Assembly: GCA_938016265.1 (NCBI GenBank)
Contig: CALLWB010000101.1
Location: 34,829-98,828, forward strand
Source of the DNA: an uncultured Saprospiraceae bacterium
Lineage (GTDB): Bacteria; Bacteroidota; Bacteroidia; Chitinophagales; Saprospiraceae
Reading direction: 5' to 3'
DNA: 64,000 bases
Shown piece by piece: positions 37,805 through 45,824 of this stretch. Below the pieces are notes generated by a model. The model had not been told where the DNA came from and made no database searches. It was given only the letters and a program-made list of their open reading frames with translations. Numbering within the stretch: the first letter of the stretch is position 1; the number at the start of each line of letters is the position of its first letter. Position numbers and translations under genes: made by a program.

Positions 37805-39307
37805 ATGTTGCTGATCGGGGTGGTGGGTTATTATGAGACGTTGACTAGTTTTTTCCTTTCTGATGATTTTAAGTTTATATCGACAATTACTCAAGGCAAA
37901 GATACTGTGTTTTTTACGCAGGGAGGGTTGATATTTCGACCTATTTCTATTGTTATAGTACAAGCAATTGATGCCTTGTTTGGGTTACAGCCTGCAGCCT
38001 ATCACATTTACCACTTATTGGTGCACTGCCTAACTGGATTTTTTATATATCGGGCTTGTTTGTTGGCTTTTAAGGGCTCCTTAGGGCTGACGATAGAGCA
38101 ACGTGGGAATTGGGCCTTATTGGCTGGTTTTGGGTTTATTTTGTATCCTTTTGCTAGTGAAACGGTGGTTTGGATTGCTTGCAGAGGTACAATAACGGCT
38201 GGGATGTGTACAGCGATTGCCTATTATTTCTATTGGAAATCGGCAGAAAAAAAGATCTTTTATTTCCCTTCTTTATTGTTTTTCTTTATTGCATTGATGA
38301 GCTATGAATCTCCTTGGGCGTTTCCATTGATCATTGCTTTCCATGAAGGTATGAGGTGGTATTTTAATAGATCGTATCGCCTCCTTGATTCGATTAGAAC
38401 GAGTAGTCTTTATTTTGGAATCTTTTTCCTTTATTTTTTGATCCGTTCGGCAAACATGATTTCTGTAGAGGGCAATGTAGGAAAGTACACCCTCCTTTCT
38501 CCTGTTGATTCGATACTGAATATTGGGCGTTTTTTAAGCAGACTGGTAGTTTTACCCCAAGTCTCTACCCTATCCATGATAATCATTGCTGGCCTTGTAC
38601 TTTTCCTTGTTGGAATGTTTTATTTGCTTGCTTTTTTCAAGAAACCTAGCGCTAGAGAAGGATTGTTGGTGCTTGCTGGCTCCACATTGATCAGTATTCT
38701 GCCTGTTATGCATCTGGGGATTGATACCCACGACAGTGAGGGAGGCCGGTATTTGTATTTTCCAGCTATATTTTTTTTGATGGTAATCTCCCTGCTTTTG
38801 GTTTTACTGATCAGTAGAAAACAATGGTTGTTTCTGTGTACTGGATTACTTGGAGGTTGCTTTCTGTTGATTTTGAAGTATACCAATCAGGATTGGCGAA
38901 ATGCTGGACAAATTTCAGAACAAACCGTCTCCCTGCTGAAACAGGCAAAGGGGTGTTCGGCTATTTATATCTGGAATTTGCCAGAACAACTCAGGGGGGC
39001 CTACATTTTTAGACAGCCATTGAGTTATACTCAATCGATGTACTTTCCAGAATTACCTGAAGTAAACGTGTTATCAAAACACCAAATAAATCATCCCAAG
39101 GAGAGACTTCCAATAAAGAAGGTAAATGAAACTACGTGGATGGATAGCAAAAATAATGTATCTATTGTTAAGAACAATAACGGTACATTACTAATACAAA
39201 ACAAAACGGACCATATGGTTCGATTTTACAAAGATACCGTTCCTCAATCCAGCACCTGCATCTATTATTTTTCAGAAGGCCTGTTAAAAAAATGGAAAAA
39301 TAATTAA
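37805..39307 (+). CDS. Polytopic membrane protein, GT-C glycosyltransferase-like
   Basis: The 500-residue protein has about ten hydrophobic helices in residues 1-365 and a soluble C-terminal part (about 375-500). The first loop carries FLSDDFKFI, an acidic DD motif like the catalytic loop of GT-C enzymes, and FRPIS follows. Loop residues TVVWIACRGT and SYESPWAFPL recall TMTC-type and dolichyl-phosphate-sugar mannosyltransferase-like families. If so, it would move a sugar from a lipid carrier to an acceptor outside the membrane; the substrate is unknown. The first TM segment is short, so a few N-terminal residues could be missing, but an in-frame stop lies at 37748 and no other start codon is seen between. 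No neighbour obviously belongs to its pathway. Confidence 0.7.
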   Translation: MLLIGVVGYYETLTSFFLSDDFKFISTITQGKDTVFFTQGGLIFRPISIVIVQAIDALFGLQPAAYHIYHLLVHCLTGFFIYRACLLAFKGSLGLTIEQRGNWALLAGFGFILYPFASETVVWIACRGTITAGMCTAIAYYFYWKSAEKKIFYFPSLLFFFIALMSYESPWAFPLIIAFHEGMRWYFNRSYRLLDSIRTSSLYFGIFFLYFLIRSANMISVEGNVGKYTLLSPVDSILNIGRFLSRLVVLPQVSTLSMIIIAGLVLFLVGMFYLLAFFKKPSAREGLLVLAGSTLISILPVMHLGIDTHDSEGGRYLYFPAIFFLMVISLLLVLLISRKQWLFLCTGLLGGCFLLILKYTNQDWRNAGQISEQTVSLLKQAKGCSAIYIWNLPEQLRGAYIFRQPLSYTQSMYFPELPEVNVLSKHQINHPKERLPIKKVNETTWMDSKNNVSIVKNNNGTLLIQNKTDHMVRFYKDTVPQSSTCIYYFSEGLLKKWKNN

Positions 39308-39361
39308 TGAATCAACACAAAATATAATGAATTTTACGAATATAAAATTAACCTATAATTT

Positions 39362-39392
39362 TTTGGCTAATTTCTAAATTTAGATTAGTTTG
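39362..39392 (+). promoter_or_regulatory. Putative promoter of the TPR histidine kinase gene
   Basis: TTTG (39362-39365), a 19-base spacer and TTAGTTTG (39385-39392) differ from TTTG-N19-TAnnTTTG by one base. The leader to the start codon would be about 145 bases. Confidence 0.45.
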
Positions 39393-39546
39393 CAAGCGGA
39401 ATTGCGCACCTTCAGCCCCAACAATGTGCACAAACAAACAACATCTATTATTAATTTTAAATTAGTGAACCAAATTGACATATTCTCCGTAAAAAGTAAT
39501 GTAGTTTGGTATTAACAATCAGATTCCACAAATACCCTTGTTAAAT

Positions 39547-41262
39547 ATGAACTTAGTTGCCGTCAGTGATGATGACAAAATTGCAGAAATTTGGGATATT
39601 TTCATCCAGATAAAAGCAAGTTTGCGAGAAATCGTGGAAATGCTAGATAAGGTTGATCTAGACGCACTGTCGGATACACAAGCCGTTCAATATCATTTGA
39701 TAAAAGGCAAAGAGCAATATATGTCTGGTAATTTTGAGGAAGGAATTAAGTCCCTTAATGCGGCCTCAATTATTGCCCGAAATATGGAAGTCAAGGACAG
39801 CAGGATACTTGGCGTGTTGTACCTTCACTATGGGGTCATGTGTTTTTATCGAAATGACCTAAACAATGCCATTCACTATTATGCAATTTCTTTGGACCAT
39901 CTGGACAATGAAATAAACCGGACCAATATCTACAACAACATCGGGGACGTCTACCTGGAGTTAGGCAATTTCGAAAAAGCAGAAGAATATCTGTTAAAAG
40001 CCCAAAAGATTCAAAAACAAAGCCCGTATTTGGATGATATTGGTATTATAATAGGACTCAATTTAGGCCGTTGCGCTTCAGGCAAAGGACAATATGAAAA
40101 AGCGGAGCAACTCTTAGCCCCCGACATTAGTGAAGAGTTGATTTTCAATATCCTTGCAGAGATTTATATCGCCAGAGGAGACAACTACCTTGCATGGGGC
40201 AATAACGATAAAGCCAAAGAGAACTACAGGAAAACAGTTGAAATCTCTGAAAAAATTGAGAATCAGCTTTTTAAAGCAAAAGGGTTGCTAGGATTATCTC
40301 GATTAAATCTGGACAAAGGAGAAGAAGATAAATTTCTAAAAAATTGCACCGATGCACTTGAGGTCCTTCAAAGCATAAAAGTAAACCGACAAGCCATCGA
40401 GTGCATTGAATTGTTAGTCCAATTTTATGAAGAAAAGAAAAACTACAAAAAACTGCATGAAATCCATTCTCTGCGTATAGATTTGATGAAATCAACCGAC
40501 ACGGAGACGGCCTCCCTTAGTCTGCTATCCTTGCTGGAAAAACAAGGAGACCGATTACACACCCTTGAAAAGACGAACAAACTAATCCGTCAGCAGAAAG
40601 AAGATTTACAAGATTTCACCTATGCTACCGCACACTACTTAAAAGAACCTCTTCGTAATATTTCCAGTTATTCTCAAATTCTATTAAGGTCTTTTCCTGA
40701 AATGGAAACCACCCATAAGGAAATGTTCAATTTCATTATTCAAAACTCCAATCGCGCAGATATGCTGTTGCTGAACATGCTTTCTTATCTTCAGTTGGTG
40801 CTTCATCCTGATAGAATGATCATGGTGGATACTCAGAAAGTTGCAGAAAGTGTTGTTTATCTATTAAAGCATGATGAATACAAAGAGATCGATTTTGAAG
40901 TAGAACTAAAAACACTTCCCAAGGTCTTTGCGGAGAAAAAACACATCTCCATGCTCTTTAAAAATTTGATTGATAATTGCATAAAATTTCGATCTCCAGA
41001 TCGCAAATGCCAAATTACGCTTGGATGTTCTACCTCTGGCGGCAGGGATTTTTTCTATGTGCAGGATAATGGTATTGGGATCTCCGACCATTACAAGGAG
41101 AAAATTTTCAAACTATTCTACACCTTGGAAAATACGAATTATGAATCTAATGCTGGTGCTGGGCTTGCTATTTGCAAAAAAATCATTTCCTTCTACAATG
41201 GTTCAATAAAGGTAGACTCGACCTACAAAAATGGCTGTAAAATTGATTTTGGTTTCCACTAA
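39547..41262 (+). CDS. Soluble TPR-repeat sensor histidine kinase
   Basis: The protein (571 residues from the ATG at 39547; a TTG at 39538 would add three) has no TM segment. Its N-terminal 310 residues are TPR-like helical repeats (for example NRTNIYNNIGDVYLELGNFE). A coiled linker leads to a HisKA domain with the phospho-acceptor in ATAHYLKEPLRNISSYSQIL (H363; H366 from the TTG). The HATPase domain has N box NLIDNCIKF, G1 VQDNGIGI and G2 GAGLAICK. It resembles the bacteriophytochrome-type HWE/PHY kinase tail with LKEPLR. The partner regulator is not adjacent, so it is an orphan kinase. The TPR part suggests input by protein contact rather than a ligand outside the cell. Confidence 0.92.
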   Translation: MNLVAVSDDDKIAEIWDIFIQIKASLREIVEMLDKVDLDALSDTQAVQYHLIKGKEQYMSGNFEEGIKSLNAASIIARNMEVKDSRILGVLYLHYGVMCFYRNDLNNAIHYYAISLDHLDNEINRTNIYNNIGDVYLELGNFEKAEEYLLKAQKIQKQSPYLDDIGIIIGLNLGRCASGKGQYEKAEQLLAPDISEELIFNILAEIYIARGDNYLAWGNNDKAKENYRKTVEISEKIENQLFKAKGLLGLSRLNLDKGEEDKFLKNCTDALEVLQSIKVNRQAIECIELLVQFYEEKKNYKKLHEIHSLRIDLMKSTDTETASLSLLSLLEKQGDRLHTLEKTNKLIRQQKEDLQDFTYATAHYLKEPLRNISSYSQILLRSFPEMETTHKEMFNFIIQNSNRADMLLLNMLSYLQLVLHPDRMIMVDTQKVAESVVYLLKHDEYKEIDFEVELKTLPKVFAEKKHISMLFKNLIDNCIKFRSPDRKCQITLGCSTSGGRDFFYVQDNGIGISDHYKEKIFKLFYTLENTNYESNAGAGLAICKKIISFYNGSIKVDSTYKNGCKIDFGFH

Positions 41263-41299
41263 TTGCAGCTTTCCTATCAGATAAACATCTGGTTTGGGC

Positions 41300-41935
41300 T
41301 TATCCAAGCCTTTTCTCCAACTCCAACCTACTAGCCTCAAGATTGTCGGGATCTGCATAGATCGGTTTTTCATAAGTAATGGTCCATTTGCTGAAGAGAT
41401 GCGGTAGCCGCTTTTGATCCCAACCTGAAAGACGCCATTCTCTAGTAGTATGAAATGTAATTGGTAGGATCGGTAACCCTGTTTGAGCACTCATTTGGAG
41501 TGCACCGATTTTAGCTTTTTTTGCAGGTCCGCCTGGTCCGTCTATTGCTACAGTCGTGTTTTCTCCCTGCTTCAATTTGTCAATCACTTTTTCTAGGGCA
41601 CCCCGTCCATTATTTCCAGAACTTCCTAGAGCCAAACCTGTAACGCCTTTCCAATAAAGAACAAGATGAACCGGTTTCATATACCAAATCGGGTGATTCA
41701 TCCAGTAAAAAGGTTTGTCGTATCGGCCCTTGGAGACAAAATAGAGCAACAAATCTTGATGCCATAAAACGTAAATCCCTACTTTCGGCAGTTTACCTCC
41801 TTCAATTATAAACGTTTTTTTAGTAAAGGTTCGATGCAATTTTATTGCCCCTACCGAAAAGAAAGCAAGAGTGTAGGACCAAAGAAGAAAGAAAGGTTTT
41901 AACCACCATGGGATATTATCAACTCGATATGCCAT
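41300..41935 (-). CDS. DUF374-type lysophospholipid acyltransferase family protein
   Basis: The 211-residue protein starts with one hydrophobic segment (PFFLLWSYTLAFFSVGAIKL) and continues with the DUF374 pattern: VLWHQDLLLYF, where a WH-x-x-L motif replaces the HxxxxD of PlsC enzymes; GLALGSSGNNGRGAL; VAIDGPGGPAKKAK; and LPITFHTTREWRL. The family is related to glycerolipid and lipid A acyltransferases and is membrane-associated. The acyl acceptor is unknown. It is convergent with the histidine kinase gene, 37 bases apart, with no clear terminator between. Confidence 0.85.
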   Translation of the reverse strand: MAYRVDNIPWWLKPFFLLWSYTLAFFSVGAIKLHRTFTKKTFIIEGGKLPKVGIYVLWHQDLLLYFVSKGRYDKPFYWMNHPIWYMKPVHLVLYWKGVTGLALGSSGNNGRGALEKVIDKLKQGENTTVAIDGPGGPAKKAKIGALQMSAQTGLPILPITFHTTREWRLSGWDQKRLPHLFSKWTITYEKPIYADPDNLEASRLELEKRLG

Positions 41936-42041
41936 TTGCCCAAATTAAACAAAATTGTAAACAATAAGCGGGAAGCATTTCAATTATTTGAATGATACAC
42001 CTGTTGTTTTTGAATCTCTGGAGTTTCTTGTTCTCTATCCT

Positions 42042-42084
42042 TACCGCTCATATCGCTTTTCCTGCCGCTTGTTACTTCTTGGTT
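42042..42084. repeat. Dispersed 'TACCGCTTATTCC...CCGCTTG' repeat, copy 1
   Basis: TTACCGCTCATATCGC, then CCGCTTGTTACTTCTTGG, is a diverged copy of the repeat at 44098 and 44228. A piece in inverse orientation (ACAATAAGCGGGAAGC) lies at 41961-41976. The copies flank the secreted protein gene at 42215-44020. Confidence 0.55.
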
Positions 42085-42214
42085 TTAAACATGCAATTTT
42101 TGTTTGATGTTTGAGGTATTCCTTACCTGCAAGATCCAAGTACTGGCCAGTACACCAATGGCGGACACCGAAAAGCCTGATAAAAGAGTAGGTAGTTATT
42201 ATAAAAAATACATT

Positions 42215-44020
42215 ATGAAAAAATTAATTTTGTTTATGTTGGTTGTGCTAAGCCTGACAAGTTATGGACAAGTATCACCAGACCCTGAGCCGATTGAGTG
42301 TGAATCCTACTTGCAATTTTTCCAAGTAATAAAAGGAAAAGAATTTACCCCATACTTTCCAGCTACACCAGGATACGGTCCAACTATTAATCTGAATACA
42401 AATGCGAATTTCTTAACAAATGCAATAGGATACAACATTGCGGATCAGTTCATTTATGGCATTAGTAGTGCCAACCATCACTTAATTAAGATTGGGAAAG
42501 ATGGCGCTTTCAATGACTTGGGAAGTATTGGTCTACCCTTCCCAAATGCTGGAGCACAAGTATATTATTCTGGAGATTGCGATGATAATGGAAATCTATA
42601 CGTTTATGATTCAAACAATCCAACAATATTTAAGATTTCACTAACCGGTCCCAATTTTACGGTAACAACAATAAATTGTACAACACCAAGCACACATCCA
42701 AAAGGTTTTGTACTGGCAGATTTTTCTTACCATCCAGGAACTGGAAAATTTTATGGCCTGGAAAATGTGACCAGTAAATTAGTTTCCATTGAAATTACTT
42801 CAGGAAACACAGGAATAATGGAATATGCTGGCCCAAATCAAGGATTACTAAGTCCCTTTCATATTGGTGACCCTAGTTTCACCAATTCTCAATCAACATA
42901 TAAAGGGTATGGTGCATCTTATGTTGCAGGGAATGATCTCTATTTCTTTCAGAATGAAACTGGCGATTTATATAAAGTTGAACTTCAATCTACGCCACCT
43001 CTTAATACGACATTGCACGATCAAACAAATATTGTTCTGACAAAAAATGATGGAGCCTCCTGTCCATATCTATGCTGTGGAGGAGACAATCTTATAGAAA
43101 ATGGAGATTTTGAAGCTGGAAACGTGGGCTTCCAAAGCGATTATGATCAAAACTTCCAAGTATCTCCAAACCAGTATACTATAATCCATGATGCAGATGC
43201 TCAGTACGTTTGTCGTGAGTGGGATGTAACCGATCAAAGTGCTTGTTCATCTGCAGGATCCAACAATCACCAAATCATGGTTGTCAATGGACAAACTCAA
43301 CAAACATCTAACCAGAACAATGCAATTTGGCAGACTGCAGCACCAGTAAGTATTACGCCGAATGATCATTATTATTTTTGCTTTTATGCTAAACATTTGG
43401 CACAATGTTGCTTTGACGTAATACCCGATATTCAAGTAGAAATTAGTGTGAATGGTAGTGCATACACTCCACTAGCATTCTCTCCTGCCACCACGGTAGT
43501 CTCGAATGGACCAAATGCTTGCGATTGGGACAGGTTTGTCACCTATTTCTTTTCTCCCGGAACGAGTTCAAACGTCGAATTCAGAATACTACTTGACGAA
43601 ACAGGTAACGGTGATGGAAATGATTTAGCATTAGATGATATATTCTTAGGTGTTGGCCCTCCTCCAAAATATTGTCTAGGCGATGATCTCCCAAAAACAG
43701 CCATTCCAACAGACCAAAACAACGACAAAGCACTGGATATCAACACCACTACAAATGAAATCTCCGATTTTGTAGTCTACCCCAACCCATTTTCAGACCA
43801 AACAACCATCGAATATTCTCTGCAAAATGAAGGACACGTAAACCTGTCTATCGTTGATATCTCCGGCAAAAGAGTCCGTCATCCAATCAACAGAAAACAA
43901 CTACCCGGAAAACAACAACTTCAACTGAATACCTCAGACCTGCCACCTGGCATCTATCAAGCAAAGTTGGAGATAAACAACCAATCATCAACCATAAAAC
44001 TGGTCATTGTAAAGGAGTAG
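42215..44020 (+). CDS. T9SS-secreted protein with DUF6923-like beta-propeller part
   Basis: From the ATG at 42215 the 601-residue product begins with a signal peptide (MKKLILFMLVVLSLTSYGQ). Residues about 45-290 resemble the DUF6923 type of propeller (NAIGYNIADQFIYGI, GDCDDNGNLYVYDS, FSYHPGTGKFYGLE). A second part (about 320-500), starting NLIENGDFEAG, looks like a carbohydrate-binding jelly roll with several Cys. The last 80 residues (FVVYPNPFSDQTTIEY ... LPPGIYQAKLEI ... IKLVIVKE) are a T9SS type A sorting domain. It is presumably exported and surface-attached or released. An earlier in-frame ATG at 42104 would put 37 non-signal residues before the signal peptide and is rejected. A strong terminator follows at 44052. 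Confidence 0.92.
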   Translation: MKKLILFMLVVLSLTSYGQVSPDPEPIECESYLQFFQVIKGKEFTPYFPATPGYGPTINLNTNANFLTNAIGYNIADQFIYGISSANHHLIKIGKDGAFNDLGSIGLPFPNAGAQVYYSGDCDDNGNLYVYDSNNPTIFKISLTGPNFTVTTINCTTPSTHPKGFVLADFSYHPGTGKFYGLENVTSKLVSIEITSGNTGIMEYAGPNQGLLSPFHIGDPSFTNSQSTYKGYGASYVAGNDLYFFQNETGDLYKVELQSTPPLNTTLHDQTNIVLTKNDGASCPYLCCGGDNLIENGDFEAGNVGFQSDYDQNFQVSPNQYTIIHDADAQYVCREWDVTDQSACSSAGSNNHQIMVVNGQTQQTSNQNNAIWQTAAPVSITPNDHYYFCFYAKHLAQCCFDVIPDIQVEISVNGSAYTPLAFSPATTVVSNGPNACDWDRFVTYFFSPGTSSNVEFRILLDETGNGDGNDLALDDIFLGVGPPPKYCLGDDLPKTAIPTDQNNDKALDINTTTNEISDFVVYPNPFSDQTTIEYSLQNEGHVNLSIVDISGKRVRHPINRKQLPGKQQLQLNTSDLPPGIYQAKLEINNQSSTIKLVIVKE

Positions 44021-44051
44021 TCCCATTGTAAAATAGTGCATTCATACTCAA

Positions 44052-44085
44052 AACATCCTTGCTTCCCCAAGCAAGGGTGTTTTAT
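44052..44085 (+). terminator. Rho-independent terminator of the DUF6923-like gene
   Basis: AACATCCTTGCTT and AAGCAAGGGTGTT form a 13-bp stem (one T-G pair) around CCCC, followed by TTTATTCTTC. It starts 31 bases after the stop codon. Confidence 0.85.
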
Positions 44086-44097
44086 TCTTCCTCTCAT

Positions 44098-44275
44098 TAC
44101 CGCTTATTCCTATTTGCCTCCCGCTTGTGCTTTAAGGATTTTTTGAAATTAGTCCATCGTTTCTAGTAAGATCAATACCTCCAATAGTTAGACAGAAACT
44201 ACTAGAAAACTTTCATTCATTCTCCCCTACCGCTTATTCCCATTTGCCTACCGCTTGTTACTTTTAGGTAGTTAC
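44098..44275. repeat. Two direct copies of the 'TACCGCTTATTCC...CCGCTTG' repeat
   Basis: Copies of about 45 bases begin at 44098 and 44228 (130-bp period): TACCGCTTATTCC(T/C)ATTTGCC, then T(C/A)CCGCTTGT. Between them an inverted pair, TTTCTAGTA (44160-44168) and TACTAGAAA (44200-44208), could form a hairpin. No ORF in the 44021-44505 spacer is supported. Confidence 0.65.
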
Positions 44276-44412
44276 TTTGTCCAGGATTTTAGATATTGAA
44301 GGAGTAGTTTAGGAAGTATGGCTGATCTTTATGATTTGAAATGCTTCTTTTTTGTTTAAACGAACTTTTCCAGTTGGTAAAAACAAAATGACCTATTAAG
44401 TGTATTGAAAAT

Positions 44413-44447
44413 AGGGCAACTAACGGGCTGGTTGCCCTCTATTTTTG
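44413..44447 (+). promoter_or_regulatory. Hairpin plus TATTTTTG element before the FG-GAP gene
   Basis: AGGGCAAC and GTTGCCCT form an 8-bp stem with a 10-base loop (44413-44438). It is followed at once by TATTTTTG (44440-44447), which fits the -7 consensus. It may be a terminator of an upstream transcript, or an operator-like hairpin overlapping the promoter of the gene at 44506. Confidence 0.4.
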
Positions 44448-44505
44448 GAGCTTTGGTCCGTTACTTAAACCTGCTTATCCTACCATCATAAAATATCACT
44501 TGCAA

Positions 44506-45759
44506 ATGGCTTCCCAATTAATTGAAAACCACAAATTTAGCTACCTTCAACTATTGTTTTTGTATAAAAAAGTTGTATTGTTTTTTTTGGGTGTTTGTCT
44601 TATTTTGATGCCTGAGCTATTGAGCGGCCAAGCGTTCAAGCTGCCAGTAGAAAATCCTTTTGGTCTAGTTTCAACAACAACCACTACTTCAGGCCACACT
44701 GCCAATGTTGCTCTTGCTGATCTTGATGGCGATGGCGATTTAGATGCCTTAGCCGGAAACAGAGATCTAAAAGGAGGAATTTATCTAGGAGAATATGATT
44801 ATTTTGAGAATGTTGGTTCTGCTTCAAATCCGGTGTTTGCATCACCAATGATCAACCCATTTGGTTTGGCTTCCTTCGGCAGTCCACGCCCAGCACTGGG
44901 AGATCTCGATGGGGATGGCGATCTGGATCTAATGATGGGGGAAGCGTTCGACAATTTGTATTATCTGGAAAACACAGGGTCGGCTACCATACCGCAATTT
45001 GCCACTCCTTCCAGCAATCCGTTTGGTTTCGATCTTAGTTCTCCATATGGGGAGTTATGGACCCCCAATCTAGTGGACCTGGACAATGACGGTGACCTGG
45101 ACTTATTCGTCACTGGTGCATTAGGAGTGTTTCGCTATTTTGAGAATACTGGTACGGTGGTCAATCCTCAATTTGGTCCTGCTCAAACATCTCCTTTTGG
45201 CTTGGTAGGCTTTCCAGGAGCAGATACCTTTTATCCTGACTTTGCTGATCTGGACGGGGACGGAGATTTGGATTTGCTAGTTAGCGGAGGTATTTTTCCA
45301 GGAGCAAAGTTCCAGTATTTTGAGAATACAGGAACAGTAAACAATCCGCAGTTTGCTGCCCCCACAGGCAACCCTTTTGGACTAACAGACAACAATATAA
45401 ACACCAGCTATCCGGCTTTTGCAGACCTTGACAATGATGGAGACATCGACCTTATGGCTGGAGTTGGAGAAGGAGATATGATGTATTTTGAGAATACCAG
45501 CATTCTTATCTCTACGGAGGAAATACATTCTTCTTTACTCATTGAAATATATCCTAACCCTACCAGTGGATTATTGTTTATTGAAACTCCCAATAGCTTG
45601 GAAGAAGTGGTTATTTCAAACACCATTGGGCAAATTGTCACGACAATCCAAACAAATGACCGGTCAATGGATATCTCCAACTTATCAAGAGGCACTTACC
45701 TGATAACGGTAAAAGATAGTCAAGGGTATAGTACGAAGAGACTATTGCAAAAATACTAG
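44506..45759 (+). CDS. T9SS-secreted FG-GAP/VCBS repeat protein
   Basis: After a signal peptide with a long N-terminal part (hydrophobic core VVLFFLGVCLILMPELLSG, cleavage near residue 42) come five repeats of about 60 residues. Each has a calcium loop of the type DLDGDGDLD or DLDNDGDLD and a Y(Y/F)ENTG strand, with 'NPFG(L/F)' spacers between them. Such repeats form integrin-like beta-propellers. The last 75 residues (IEIYPNPTSGLLFIE ... LSRGTYLITVKD ... KRLLQKY) are a T9SS type A sorting domain. The start is the ATG at 44506; a TTG two codons earlier is possible. The LytS-type sensor starts only 65 bases downstream, so the three genes to 49748 may be one transcript. Confidence 0.92.
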   Translation: MASQLIENHKFSYLQLLFLYKKVVLFFLGVCLILMPELLSGQAFKLPVENPFGLVSTTTTTSGHTANVALADLDGDGDLDALAGNRDLKGGIYLGEYDYFENVGSASNPVFASPMINPFGLASFGSPRPALGDLDGDGDLDLMMGEAFDNLYYLENTGSATIPQFATPSSNPFGFDLSSPYGELWTPNLVDLDNDGDLDLFVTGALGVFRYFENTGTVVNPQFGPAQTSPFGLVGFPGADTFYPDFADLDGDGDLDLLVSGGIFPGAKFQYFENTGTVNNPQFAAPTGNPFGLTDNNINTSYPAFADLDNDGDIDLMAGVGEGDMMYFENTSILISTEEIHSSLLIEIYPNPTSGLLFIETPNSLEEVVISNTIGQIVTTIQTNDRSMDISNLSRGTYLITVKDSQGYSTKRLLQKY

Positions 45760-45824
45760 ACCCATTGTTCGGAAACCCTTCTGAATTTTCGTTATTTTCA
45801 CTTACAAATGAGTATTCAAGGCCT

